From: Bacteriovorax sp.
Lineage (GTDB): Bacteria > Bdellovibrionota > Bacteriovoracia > Bacteriovoracales > Bacteriovoracaceae
DNA: 64,000 bases
Assembly: GCA_014378525.1 (NCBI GenBank)
Contig: JACMNL010000020.1
Span: forward strand, 1-64,000
Reading direction: 5' to 3'
The notes beneath the pieces are model-generated. The model was not told where the DNA came from and searched no databases. It saw nothing but the letters and a program-made list of their open reading frames with translations. How positions within the stretch are numbered: the first letter of the stretch is position 1; each line of letters starts with the position of its first letter. Position numbers and translations under genes: made by a program. Shown here piece after piece: positions 35,681 through 45,600 of the stretch.

Positions 35681-38600
35681 TTAGAGTCCCGTGCGAATCC
35701 AGCCACCGCTGAGTTCTCCGCCAGTAAGACCTAGAAGTTCGCGAACGACATCTAAAGGTCCATCCCATTGTTTTGCACCTATTTTTCCGATCGTGTTCGA
35801 GAAAAGAGTATCGTTTAATATTTCAGATTTTTCTCTGAATCCATCGATTGATCCGTATACATAAAAATTGTCTTCACCTAAAAGAGTTCTGAAATCTTTG
35901 AAGTCCAGATCATCCATCAGCTGCTGGAATAGTTTTACACTACAGTCTGCTTTTTCTTCATCGTTAATAGTTTTCTCACATTTTTTAATAACACTCTTCA
36001 CATACCAAAGGTCTCCACAATACGCCGAATGCTTTTGCTGGTTATCGTCCGGGCAAATTCGTGTCGTACTCTGGTATCTTGTCTGGATAGCATCCAGCTC
36101 CGACGACTTGATAGTATGAAGACGTTCAAGTCCTTTGTTGTACATATTCATGTGGTAGCCGATATTGAATAAACGTACTTTCTTAAAATCAACTGCATCC
36201 GGTTCAAACAGATTGTACTGGAATTTTTCATTGGTCTTCTTCATAAAGTTTTTAATTTTCGATTCACTCATTGCCCACCCTTGTTTGATGTCCGAAAGGG
36301 CAAGGAACTTCTGGCCGAATTTTTTATCCGGGCCGACTGTCGCTTCGTAACGAAGTTTTTGTGTATTTGATCTACCGAAGAAACTTTCTCCAGGGTTTTT
36401 GTTCGTTTCTTCGTTTATTGAAACGTCTTTAACATCCTGTTTCTGTAAATAGTAGTTCATCAATTGTTTTGAGAACGATTCAGGGTTTAATCCCGTTAAA
36501 AAATCTTTTTCAAGTGAGTAGTAAGACCCGACAACTCCGTCTTTTGCCTGAATGTCGTAGTATGTTTTACCAGTCAGAGATTTCATTCTCCAGAAAAGTA
36601 ATGATAACGTTTTCGATTTGTCCTTGAATTGAACATCAAGTTTTACCGGTGGATTGTTTTTATCCAGAAGTTCAAAGTCTTTGTTCTTCAGAACGTTATA
36701 AATTCCAAGTGCATTTGAAAACAGGTTCGGGTTTTCAGCTGTATCAGTTGAAAGGTTAACCATGTACGAATTTACGTTGTAGTGACCTTTGTCGTAACCA
36801 GCACTCAATTTAACAAGAGTAAGGTAATTGCTTACAGTTAAACTTAAGTCGATGTTTCTTACGAAACCAGAGTCATCGTAAATCTGAAGCATTTTCGCGC
36901 TTTTTTTGTATAAGTGAATACGTTTTAAAACCGTTACTCCACCTGACACTCCAACACCGGCACCGATAAGTCCCTGGCTGAAACTTAGACGCACACTTGC
37001 AGAAGGAACAAGGCGGTCAGTGATGATTAGTGATTCACCAACATCAAGGTTCTTGTCGATTTCAGAAAATAATTCTTCAATCTTTTTCTTACGCTCTTCT
37101 TTTTTCGTATCACCGTTTGCATCTTTTTCATCTATTTCTTTTAATTCAGAAAGTGAGAAGAATTTATCTTTCAACGATCTCTTTAAAAGGCCAACGAACA
37201 TATTTTTGTATGGCTCTTTTAAACTTTCTTTTAAGTTCTTAACCGGCTTTAAGTGCGTGAATGATCTGACAAGTGAAGTAGAAACTTTTACGCCTCCGCT
37301 TAATCCGGCTCCAATCCCTTCGATCCCTGCGAAAACTCCGATGTCAGCACTTGCACCGAATGTATCAGCGAGCTGAACAAGATTGTCTGTACCTAGGTAG
37401 TTACCGAGAATGATATCTCTTGAAAGTAATAACTGAATGTCTAAAACAGGCGCGTACCATGCTCCCACAGAAATCGGAAGCAGTTCACCAGTCTGTACGA
37501 AATGGTCAAGACCTGTCTTGAATTGTTTTTCGAAATAATCAGTTCTCTTTTGAGTTAAGTCGAATACCGACATTTCACCGTTAAGTTTATTAATAAGGTT
37601 ATCAATTACTGTCGCCTGAATTTTTCCGTAAAGGAAAAATCTTAATTGCTCCAGTGGAGACTCGGCATCACCGTAAGCAAAACGTGAAGCATAGTCAGGG
37701 AAATCTTTCTGGATAACTTTACCTTCTTTAACAGAAGATCCGACGTTGATCATATTATTGAAAGCGATCTCTGAAGTTTTTAAGTTAAATAAACGATTTA
37801 GTGAGTTTCTTCTCGAAATAAGTTTTTCAACCAGTACTGATTCAATTTCTTTCGGGAAATAGGCACCGGCAACAATTTTCTGGTAATCAGCACGCGTAAG
37901 ATTGTTCATCTTATTCAGCATCCAAATGGCATCGTCTACAGTTGTAGCAAAATCATTTCCTGTAAAATGCGGAAGGATTACTGATTTGTTGTCCTGCTTT
38001 CCATCAACGTAACTGAACTTGTTAACACTTTCATAAAGGTCAACCAGTGAATATGGAAGAAGAAGAGCTCTTAGTGATCTGCTGTTAATTGTCTGAGTCG
38101 GTACACCCATTGAAACGTTATAGAAGTCGAATTCATTCGGCTCTGTAATCGCAACGTCTTTAAGAGTTAAAGTTAAATTCGTCGCTTTAGTTAAATCAGT
38201 ATTTGTCCATCTGTCAGCAGCTCCTAAAGTTGCTTCAGGAACTTCGCGTTTAACGAAAGCTTCCATTGCAATTTTTGAACTGAACTGGATTGTGACTTTT
38301 TTAAGGTACTTCATCGCAGGGATTTTATATCCTAGTGTACGAAGAAGATTTTTTCTCATCAGCATTGTGTGAAGAGATTTATCCATATGGATTGTATAGA
38401 TTTTATTTCCGTTAACCGGAATGGCGTTGAATCTGAAAAGACCTGTGTTCGAAAGGATGGCCCCTTCATAACTTAAGACATCATTGTCATTGATAGCAAT
38501 TGATCCCTGGTCATCAACACTTGTAACAGTGTTATCCCAGATATCATTTGATTTCGGATTAAGTTTTGATAAATCTATTTTCTGGGCGTTCCCGAGAACA

Positions 38601-38767
38601 TCGGCATCTCTTGAAGTTAGAATTTGATCCTGATAAATCAAATCATCACTTGCGATCCTTAGACCTTTTTGCAAAGGAACTGAGGACTCTCCTGCTTCAA
38701 CATTTGTGAAGACAGAGCACGCCAATAAAAACGAAAAGCACACGACTTTATAAATTTTATTTTTCAT
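35681..38767 (-). CDS. Large secreted protein of unknown function, 1028 residues
   Basis: The ATG at 38767 (MKNKIYKVVCFSF) has an AGAGG site and begins a signal peptide that ends near VEAGES. No family is recognised. The middle contains two glycine-rich stretches of similar type (IGAGLSGGVKVSTSLV and IGAGVGVSGGVTVLKR) that could be outer-membrane or pore-like hairpins. The first 200 residues are beta-rich and the end is helical, with four cysteines in a short window (CPDDNQQKHSAYCGDLW and CEKTINDEEKADC). The S8 peptidase gene starts ten bases downstream. Function unknown. Confidence 0.75.
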   Translation of the reverse strand: MKNKIYKVVCFSFLLACSVFTNVEAGESSVPLQKGLRIASDDLIYQDQILTSRDADVLGNAQKIDLSKLNPKSNDIWDNTVTSVDDQGSIAINDNDVLSYEGAILSNTGLFRFNAIPVNGNKIYTIHMDKSLHTMLMRKNLLRTLGYKIPAMKYLKKVTIQFSSKIAMEAFVKREVPEATLGAADRWTNTDLTKATNLTLTLKDVAITEPNEFDFYNVSMGVPTQTINSRSLRALLLPYSLVDLYESVNKFSYVDGKQDNKSVILPHFTGNDFATTVDDAIWMLNKMNNLTRADYQKIVAGAYFPKEIESVLVEKLISRRNSLNRLFNLKTSEIAFNNMINVGSSVKEGKVIQKDFPDYASRFAYGDAESPLEQLRFFLYGKIQATVIDNLINKLNGEMSVFDLTQKRTDYFEKQFKTGLDHFVQTGELLPISVGAWYAPVLDIQLLLSRDIILGNYLGTDNLVQLADTFGASADIGVFAGIEGIGAGLSGGVKVSTSLVRSFTHLKPVKNLKESLKEPYKNMFVGLLKRSLKDKFFSLSELKEIDEKDANGDTKKEERKKKIEELFSEIDKNLDVGESLIITDRLVPSASVRLSFSQGLIGAGVGVSGGVTVLKRIHLYKKSAKMLQIYDDSGFVRNIDLSLTVSNYLTLVKLSAGYDKGHYNVNSYMVNLSTDTAENPNLFSNALGIYNVLKNKDFELLDKNNPPVKLDVQFKDKSKTLSLLFWRMKSLTGKTYYDIQAKDGVVGSYYSLEKDFLTGLNPESFSKQLMNYYLQKQDVKDVSINEETNKNPGESFFGRSNTQKLRYEATVGPDKKFGQKFLALSDIKQGWAMSESKIKNFMKKTNEKFQYNLFEPDAVDFKKVRLFNIGYHMNMYNKGLERLHTIKSSELDAIQTRYQSTTRICPDDNQQKHSAYCGDLWYVKSVIKKCEKTINDEEKADCSVKLFQQLMDDLDFKDFRTLLGEDNFYVYGSIDGFREKSEILNDTLFSNTIGKIGAKQWDGPLDVVRELLGLTGGELSGGWIRTGL

Positions 38768-39018
38768 AATAAGCCTCTTAAAGCAAAAAAGAGTCCAACT
38801 CATGGGTATTAATAACCAGATCAATATCAAGAGATTGAGAGATATGAAAAACCAGGATGCTGTCTAAAAACTAGACACCTGTGCTAATGGAATACATAAC
38901 ATATTTATTGATGGGATTAGTCCGTTAGAAAAAATTACCCGTATTTCATGGTGATTTTCAGAAGAAAATCCCTCTCCATTTTACTGGAGAGGGATATCGT
39001 TTTCATTGCAGTTAAAAT
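38768..39018 (-). promoter_or_regulatory. Upstream region of the 1028-residue gene
   Basis: These 251 non-coding bases hold a perfect short dyad TGTCTA-AAAAC-TAGACA at 38861-38877, about 95 bases upstream of the start codon, and the terminator of the preceding gene. I see no clear -35/-10 pair. Confidence 0.35.
38970..38993 (-). terminator. Probable terminator of the caspase-like gene
   Basis: The stem CCCTCTCC / GGAGAGGG has an eight-base loop. On the minus strand it is followed by ATTTTCTTCT, a broken T-rich tail, 25 bases after the stop at 39019. Confidence 0.65.
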
Positions 39019-40227
39019 CTAGTTATTGATTAGAGTTTTGTAACCTTGAAGGTAAGCTTTATACTCACGAACAAGAGTTGTAGGTGCACTAGTAGCATTG
39101 TTTTTAAGAGTACATGTTCCCGGCTTCTGAATGCTTGTGAAAAGAACTTTGTCACAAGTGATTTCAGCTTTACAACCTTTGAAGTCACAATCGATAGCTG
39201 GACGTGTGAATGGATTATAAGTCTGGTCTCCAGTAACTAGTGCTTCTTCAAGTTTCGCTTCACACTCAGCTCTAACATCTGTTTTAGCGTTTTTAGCTGG
39301 AACCGGGCAAAGGAAGTCCATTACACCTTTTTTGTACTCAGCAAGAGTTGAAGTCTTTTTTAAGTTTACAATCAATGAGTGCGATAACATTGCTTTTGTC
39401 ATTACTCTTGTACAATCTTCAGTGCTGTTTTTTGCGCAGAAGAATTTGTAGAATGGAAGTCCGCCCTCAGCGTATTGTCCCCACCATCCGAAATAAGCCG
39501 TATTGTCTGGTTTTAATCTTTCGCAAACACCAGTCTTGCAGTCTAATTCTTTATCAAATGAAAGAGCATTTGTTGTTGCCCAGTCAGAGTTTGGTGCATA
39601 CCCTTCTTCGATAAGATAGAAGTTTCCATCAGAGTGAAGCTTCTGAAAATTTGTCGAAGTCAGTGATCCTGCAACCGGGATACCCCATAAATTAGATAAG
39701 AATGGCGCCAGGTAAAAACCTGAATTACAACCGTGAAGAAAAACATAAGAGTCTTTCATGAAGTTTGGTTTTAAAACTTCAAGTCCTTTTGTTCTTTCGT
39801 TAATGTGGTTTGCTTTACCAGCTAAGTGAGCACCATACTGAGCTGAACTGTGGCTGAAGATATCGATTGACTGAATTTTTTTGAACTGCTGTGCTTCATC
39901 AACGAAAACTTTTCCGTCCATTGTTGATTTATCAGTTCCTTCGATCTTGAATCCCCAACGAACTAATTCGTCCTGAGTTCCAAGTTCTTTATCGTCGAAA
40001 GAAATTAAAACGATTTGATCATTAGGAAAATTTTGTGCGTATCTTAGAGCGCGAGCTTTAGCTACTTCCTGGAATAAAAGTCCCAGTCCATCGCCATCAC
40101 CTGAAACCATAAGTCTTGTCGGCTTACTTTTATCCAGTGAAGGTGTGTTGTAAGAAGCAATGACGTAAGCTGCCTGAGCATTGGTGAAAATCACGCAAGC
40201 TAGTATTGAAACAATATATTTAATCAT
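39019..40227 (-). CDS. Secreted protein with caspase-like (clan CD) His and Cys motifs
   Basis: The 402-residue product has a signal peptide (cleavage near AQAAYV). Two motifs match the clan CD pattern. A hydrophobic strand ends in histidine at 121-127 (IDIFSHS, His126). A second strand ends in cysteine at 160-170 (SYVFLHGCNSG, Cys167), followed by the small residues typical of the pocket. DUF4347 proteins share a similar H-then-GCN layout. I infer a cysteine peptidase-like fold; activity is not shown. Ten or more cysteines in the C-terminal 200 residues suggest disulfides outside the cell. A GGGGA site precedes the ATG. Confidence 0.6.
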   Translation of the reverse strand: MIKYIVSILACVIFTNAQAAYVIASYNTPSLDKSKPTRLMVSGDGDGLGLLFQEVAKARALRYAQNFPNDQIVLISFDDKELGTQDELVRWGFKIEGTDKSTMDGKVFVDEAQQFKKIQSIDIFSHSSAQYGAHLAGKANHINERTKGLEVLKPNFMKDSYVFLHGCNSGFYLAPFLSNLWGIPVAGSLTSTNFQKLHSDGNFYLIEEGYAPNSDWATTNALSFDKELDCKTGVCERLKPDNTAYFGWWGQYAEGGLPFYKFFCAKNSTEDCTRVMTKAMLSHSLIVNLKKTSTLAEYKKGVMDFLCPVPAKNAKTDVRAECEAKLEEALVTGDQTYNPFTRPAIDCDFKGCKAEITCDKVLFTSIQKPGTCTLKNNATSAPTTLVREYKAYLQGYKTLINN

Positions 40228-40311
40228 AAAATCCCCGCTAATTTTTGTACTTCCGGGTTCTACACCCGCGCGGGATTTGAATATAGATAGATAGTAATTT
40301 TTACGGCCTAA

Positions 40312-40336
40312 ACAAAAAGGCCTCCTTGCGGAGGCC
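40312..40336 (-). terminator. Terminator of the first lipoprotein paralog
   Basis: The stem GGCCTCC / GGAGGCC has a four-base loop. On the minus strand TTTTTG follows, 30 bases after the stop at 40365. Confidence 0.88.
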
Positions 40337-40364
40337 CTTTCACGATGATTACAGGTCAGGGAGA

Positions 40365-41294
40365 TTAAAGAGTAATACCAAAAACTTCTGGTAACACTTT
40401 TTGTTCTAGGTTTGAAGCTGATGTTCCAAGCTTCGCTGCGATTTTTGCAATCACGTCTTCTTTAGCAGAAGCAGATTGTGTCGCTTTTTGTATTTCTTCT
40501 AAAGATACACCAGTAAGAGTCTTCATATCGCTAACAAGCGCTAATTGATCTTCCTGAGTCATCTCTCCATTTGTACGAGAAAGCATTTTTTCGATTTTCG
40601 ATCCAAGTGTTACCATTGACATTGAAGTCTCTAAACTAACACTGTAAACGAAAGATACTTTTGCTGCTTTTGCGTAGAATGCTTTTTGTTCAGATTCTTT
40701 GGCCATAAGAGATACGTCTTTTGAACCAACTTCATCTTCATACAGGTAACCAGATTGTCTACCTTCGTAGTATCCAGAAGATTTTAAATCTACAACTTCG
40801 TAGTCGTTACCGTATTTGTCACCGCTAAGGTCACCTTTAACGATATCTCCGTGTTCGATGTTTCTGAACTCAGAAGCTACAGCGCGGTTATTAGCATAAT
40901 AATCGTAATAAACGATTGAACGTACGTATTGAAGGCTTACGGCCTTATATTCGCTGAATTTAGCGTCGTAGATAACGAACCAGTCATCCTGTCCCGCGAC
41001 CGTTGATCTTAGAGTTTCATTTGAATAAAGTTTTACAGCTGATGAGTAAGTTCCATCTACAGAGTTTAGTGATGAAACGAATTCCGAAGCTAGAACGTTT
41101 GGAGATGTATAAGCTCCATATGTAGAAGTTGTAGTACCACCAGTTGATCCTCCAGTTGAACCACCAGTTGATCCACCTGTAGACCCGCCAGTTGATGGTG
41201 GATAATAAACAGTCCCGCCTCCACCGCCGCCGCCTGAACAGCTTGCTAGTGTTGCTAATAGTGCTAGTGCAGATAATTTTAATAACATTTTCAT
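40365..41294 (-). CDS. Lipoprotein of a tandem paralog pair (copy A, with STGG repeats)
   Basis: The ATG at 41294 follows a strong AGGGGGG site and gives 309 residues. A lipoprotein signal ends in LASC, followed by a run of glycines and then five Ser-Thr-Gly-Gly repeats before the folded part, so the protein sits on a flexible stalk. The folded 240 residues are closely similar to the next gene (shared blocks VLYSNETLRS-like, DDWFVIYDAKFSEYKAVSLQY and EFRNIEHGDI). No family is recognised. The last residues (LPEVFGITL) are identical in both copies. Confidence 0.82.
   Translation of the reverse strand: MKMLLKLSALALLATLASCSGGGGGGGTVYYPPSTGGSTGGSTGGSTGGSTGGTTTSTYGAYTSPNVLASEFVSSLNSVDGTYSSAVKLYSNETLRSTVAGQDDWFVIYDAKFSEYKAVSLQYVRSIVYYDYYANNRAVASEFRNIEHGDIVKGDLSGDKYGNDYEVVDLKSSGYYEGRQSGYLYEDEVGSKDVSLMAKESEQKAFYAKAAKVSFVYSVSLETSMSMVTLGSKIEKMLSRTNGEMTQEDQLALVSDMKTLTGVSLEEIQKATQSASAKEDVIAKIAAKLGTSASNLEQKVLPEVFGITL
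41136..41195 (-). repeat. Five tandem 12-base units encoding Ser-Thr-Gly-Gly
   Basis: Units lie at 41136-41147, 41148-41159, 41160-41171, 41172-41183 and 41184-41195. They differ only at third codon positions, so the amino-acid repeat is perfect. The repeat is absent from the sister gene at 41552-42415. Unit number could vary between strains by slippage or recombination. Confidence 0.9.
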
Positions 41295-41495
41295 TGTGAA
41301 GCCCCCCTCAACGTGACTGTCATTCATAGTGACATTAAACTATTTGTAATTGAGATTGAAAAAATAGTCGAGTGTTTCACTCAACTTGTAAGTAATTAGT
41401 ATTTTTCGAAATATTTTCAGAATCCATCTGACACCAATAATGGTTTTTTAGTTTCCTTATGGCACCGATTTATTCTGGTATTTGATTTTTTGAAT

Positions 41496-41520
41496 AAAAA
41501 AAGGCCCGCCGAAGCGAGCC
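41496..41520 (-). terminator. Terminator of the second lipoprotein paralog
   Basis: On the minus strand GGCTCGC-TTCG-GCGGGCC forms a seven-base-pair stem closed by a stable UUCG loop, followed by seven T residues. Confidence 0.9.
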
Positions 41521-41551
41521 CTATTTATAATTCTATAGATGAATTTAAGAA

Positions 41552-42415
41552 TTAAAGAGTGATACCAAAAACTTCTGGTAGAAATTTTTGCTCTAGGTTC
41601 GAAGCTGAAGTTCCGATTTTAGCAGCAACTTTAGCAAGAACGTCTTTCTTAGCAGCTGAGTCTGTAGAAGCTTTTTGGAATTCTTCCATAGATACACCAG
41701 TAAGAGCTTTGATGTCTGAAGTTAATGCAGCTGAATCGTCAGCAGTTAATTCACCGTTAGCACGTGAAAGCATTTTTTCGATTTTTGATCCAAGAGTGAT
41801 CATTGACATAGATGTTTCGATACTTACGTTATACACGAAAGAAACTTTTGCAGCTTTTGTGTAGAATGCTTTTTGTTCTGATTCTTTTGCAAGAAGAGAA
41901 ACGTCTTTTGCAGAAACTTCGTCTTCATATAAGTAACCAGAGTTTCTTCCTTCGTAGTATCCAGAAGAACGTAGGTCAACTACTTCGTAGTCGTTACCGT
42001 AGTAATCACCGTTTAAGTTTCCAGAAATGATATCTCCGTGTTCGATGTTTCTGAATTCAGATGCAACAGCTCTGTTGTTTGAATAGTAGTCATAATAAAC
42101 GATTGAACGGATGTACTGAAGAGAGACTGCTTTGTACTCGCTGAATTTAGCGTCGTAAATTACGAACCAATCTTCTTGACCAGCAACTGATGATCTTAAA
42201 GTTTCGTTTGAGTAAAGCATAACTTTAGTTGAGTAAGTTCCATCAACTGAGTTTAGAGAGTTAACAAATTCACTCGCTAGGATATTTGGTGAGTTGTAAG
42301 TACCGTAAGAAGAACCTCCTCCTACTGATCCACCAACAGATCCACCGCCGCCGCCGCCGCAGCTAGCAAGAGCAAATAACATAGACAGGACAGATAATTT
42401 TAAAAGCGCTTTCAT
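41552..42415 (-). CDS. Lipoprotein of a tandem paralog pair (copy B)
   Basis: The 287-residue lipoprotein has signal LASC followed by six glycines and a short Gly/Ser stalk. From about residue 38 to the end it aligns almost gaplessly with copy A, and the final LPEVFGITL is identical. The stalk is shorter and lacks the STGG repeats. The ATG at 42415 follows AAGGGG. A perfect dyad GTCGAA-TAT-TTCGAC at 42439-42453 lies just upstream, and a related longer dyad lies upstream of copy A. Each copy has its own terminator, so they are separate transcription units that arose by duplication. Function unknown. Confidence 0.82.
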   Translation of the reverse strand: MKALLKLSVLSMLFALASCGGGGGGSVGGSVGGGSSYGTYNSPNILASEFVNSLNSVDGTYSTKVMLYSNETLRSSVAGQEDWFVIYDAKFSEYKAVSLQYIRSIVYYDYYSNNRAVASEFRNIEHGDIISGNLNGDYYGNDYEVVDLRSSGYYEGRNSGYLYEDEVSAKDVSLLAKESEQKAFYTKAAKVSFVYNVSIETSMSMITLGSKIEKMLSRANGELTADDSAALTSDIKALTGVSMEEFQKASTDSAAKKDVLAKVAAKIGTSASNLEQKFLPEVFGITL

Positions 42416-42622
42416 TTAAAAACCCCTTATGTAGTTGTGTCGAATATTTCGACGTATTAAGCCGTTTAGTAGCACATTAAATTTATTTAATCGACCATTT
42501 TAATCAACTGTTAGTTTTTTACACAGCAGTCGAGAAAAATAGTCTCTTTTTGGCACCAAATCTTTAAAGTCCGTGCCGATAAAAGCCGTTAAACCATGGA
42601 GTCGTATGATTAGGAATCGAAC

Positions 42623-45600
42623 ATGAAATTTTTACTCACATTAGCGATGACTGGGCTTACCTTTAGCATTCATGCCGCCGAGCTTGATTCAATTTCATTA
42701 ATCATGCCTGTGTCCTATGCTCGTCCTTCTTCATTCTCACAAACCGTGGGATCAAAAATCATGGCCGGTGCTGCGAGTACTTTTAATATTGATATCGAGA
42801 AAAAAGTTACCGGAAAAATTGCTCCCTACAAGAAGGATCTCGAAGGTTATTTTCCTGGTGCTGGTGAACTTGATGCGTTTGTAAAAAACATTGTACAAAC
42901 GGGTATCAAAAACTACCTTGGACAAGTGACAGATGACAACCTGATTGCGTTTTACGGCTACTTAGGAAACAACCTGATCGGTAAAATGGCCGATAAAATT
43001 TTAGAAAAAGAAGGTGTTTCGGATCCTGCACGTCGCAATTTGTGGATTGAAAAACTGACTACACCGTTTAACAGCTGTATTCAAACGTCGATGAACTCGC
43101 AGTTTGACGCCAATCACTGTATCGATGCACTGACATCAAGTCTTGTTCCTTCAACTGGTATTGGTATCGTGTATGAACTTTCACGTTCAAATTTAAACAA
43201 CTCTCTTCCTGAAAATCAACGTCTTGCTTTTGATAATGAACAAGCTGGTCTTTATAAGGCCTGTATCGCAAAAACAAAAGCTACTGCAGGTGATGTAAAA
43301 AGCTGTGCGCTTTCTTCAATGAAGACCGGAGTTCTTAAAGTAACGGATCTTTCACTATCAAAAACAATTGATAGTAAAGCTTCTTCAAAAACGGCGGCAG
43401 CAACAATTAAAAAGTCAGTGTGGCCGGCATTTAATACTTGTACGAATAGTGTGGGAAATAATCCTGCCGTTAAAACTCCGCTTTCAAGTCAATTCATGGG
43501 CTGTATAGATGACCTGGTTTCAAATACAGGTTCATTAATCGTTTCAGATAAAGTGAATAACACTCCGGCGATCACGGGTCTATTCCCTGCTGCTGAAGTA
43601 AAAAAATTATCTGTTGAAAAGAGCGCGCAGTTTAAGAAGTGTGCTGACGGACAAAAAGCAAAAGGTGCAAAAAAAGACGGTATGCTTGATATTTCACCAT
43701 GCGAGAATACAGTTACGAATGAAATCACTTATAAGGTAGTCTCAGAAACTTTCAGAAATACTGCGATAGACTCACTTAAGACAAATAAAGCACAGGCGAT
43801 TAAAGTTGGTAATGAAGGTGTAGCACTTCTGGATAAATGCTGGGATAACAAACAGTCAGCAGAAGCTCGCGAAGCTTGTCTAAAAAAATCTATTGTTAAT
43901 TACTCGCAGAATGTAGCTACCATAAAACTTGATAGTGCTATTCCTGAAGCAATGCCAGGTAAAGGCGATCTGAACAAAGCTTCAGTTGCAGAACTTGCCA
44001 AATGTCTTGATAAAGAACTTCCGACAAATATTTCAGAGTCCAGTGATTTATCAAAGAGACTCGGAACATGTACGGGCAAGCTTACACATAATGTAGCTTT
44101 AAAAGTCGCTGACTATCAGATCAGAGATACGGCGAAAGGAAATCTTTCTCCGGAAGAAACAGATAAGCTGGTTAACAGCATGGTTAACGATGAGTTTGCA
44201 AAATGTATCGGGAACGCTCCTGATGATGCTACTCTTGAAAAATGTAGTAATGCCCTTACATCAAAAGCTGCAAAACAAATTACAGAAATCAGCTTCGTAA
44301 AGGAAGTGAATTCATATTTAAAGTCTGCCGGTGGTCTTGAAGCTTTAGGCATCACTCAGGCGACAGTAGACTCATTCTTAAAGAATCTAAACAGTACTAA
44401 CCGCGAGTGTATCGATCAGAAAACAGCAGGTCCTGCAATGGATCAGGTTAATACATGCGTAAAAGGTTCTGTTAAAAAAATAGCATTCTTCTTTGGTGAT
44501 TTAAAATTCAACCAGAGTATTGGCGATATGTATAAAGGAAGGAATTCTGATAAAGAAGCTGTTTCATCACAGTTTAAAAAATCTCTGGGGGACTGTCTCG
44601 ATACGAAAGTCGGGAAAGAGTTTTCAATTGGTGACTATACTAAAAACTTATATACCTGTTCAGATAAAGTAGCTGCTTCAACAACTCTGACTGTCGGACA
44701 GGATCAGGTGAACACTGCTCTCAATACTTATCTGAAAGACCGTCCGGGAATGGACCTGTCTGCCAAACGCGACTCTATAAGAAAAGAACTGCTTGTAAAT
44801 TTTCAGGACTGTATGAGTAAGAGTACAAATCAGGCCGCATGTATCGATACACTTAAAAAGAATGCCAACAAGATAATCGTCGTTGAATACGGTCGCATAG
44901 AAACAAAAGTTCAGATGAACGCAGATAAAACTCCGGCGAAACTAAGACCGGTGGAAGATAATTTTATCGCATGTACTGATTCAGATCTTGCCGGTGATGA
45001 ACTTGCAAAACATCTCGATGAATGTACAAAAGACTTCGCTCTGAATTTTGCGAAAGAACTAGGCACACTAAAATTAACTTATCTTTTAAAGCAGACCCTT
45101 GGTACGGCTGACTTCACTGCACAGAAACCTGCGATCGATGAATCAATTGCAAAATACTCTGCCTGCCTTGATGATTTAAAAAAATATAAAATGAGTGAAG
45201 GCCTTACTGACAAACTTACAGTTTGTACTGACGGGCTGACTTCACGAGGTCTTACTATTGTAAGAAGCAATATCAATAACTGGATGAGCTCTGAAGATAA
45301 AGATGCAGCGACGCTGACACTTAAGCGCGAGTTTGCTGTTTTCCTTCCATGTTTAAGTGCTCTGATGCCGGCTTCGCCTTACACTCAGCAATTACAACAG
45401 AACATTGATTCATCTGTAAAACCACTTGCTGTTTTACTTGGACACTACATTGAATACAATCCTGAGAATGCAAAACAAACTCTCGATGGTATCATTCAAA
45501 AACTTAGTGTCGATTTATCTGATGTGGCGAAAACAAGACAAGCTAAAAGCGATCTTCTCGATTTCTTATATAAGAGTGGTGGTTTGGATCAATTCCTGAA

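Noticed and set aside
41136-41195. The 12-base tandem units as a CRISPR-like or phase-variation array.
   Set aside because: There are no spacers; the unit length is a multiple of three, so changes keep the frame and would not switch the gene off.
41459-41470. TGGCACC-type strings at 41461 and 42551 as further sigma-54 promoters.
   Set aside because: Neither has a TTGC-like -12 element at the right spacing, and the first faces away from its neighbouring genes.
42567-42584. TAAAG followed by GCCGATAA upstream of the paired-cysteine protein gene, resembling a sigma-28 promoter.
   Set aside because: The two elements are only six bases apart from TAAA to GCCGATAA, far below the roughly 15 needed.
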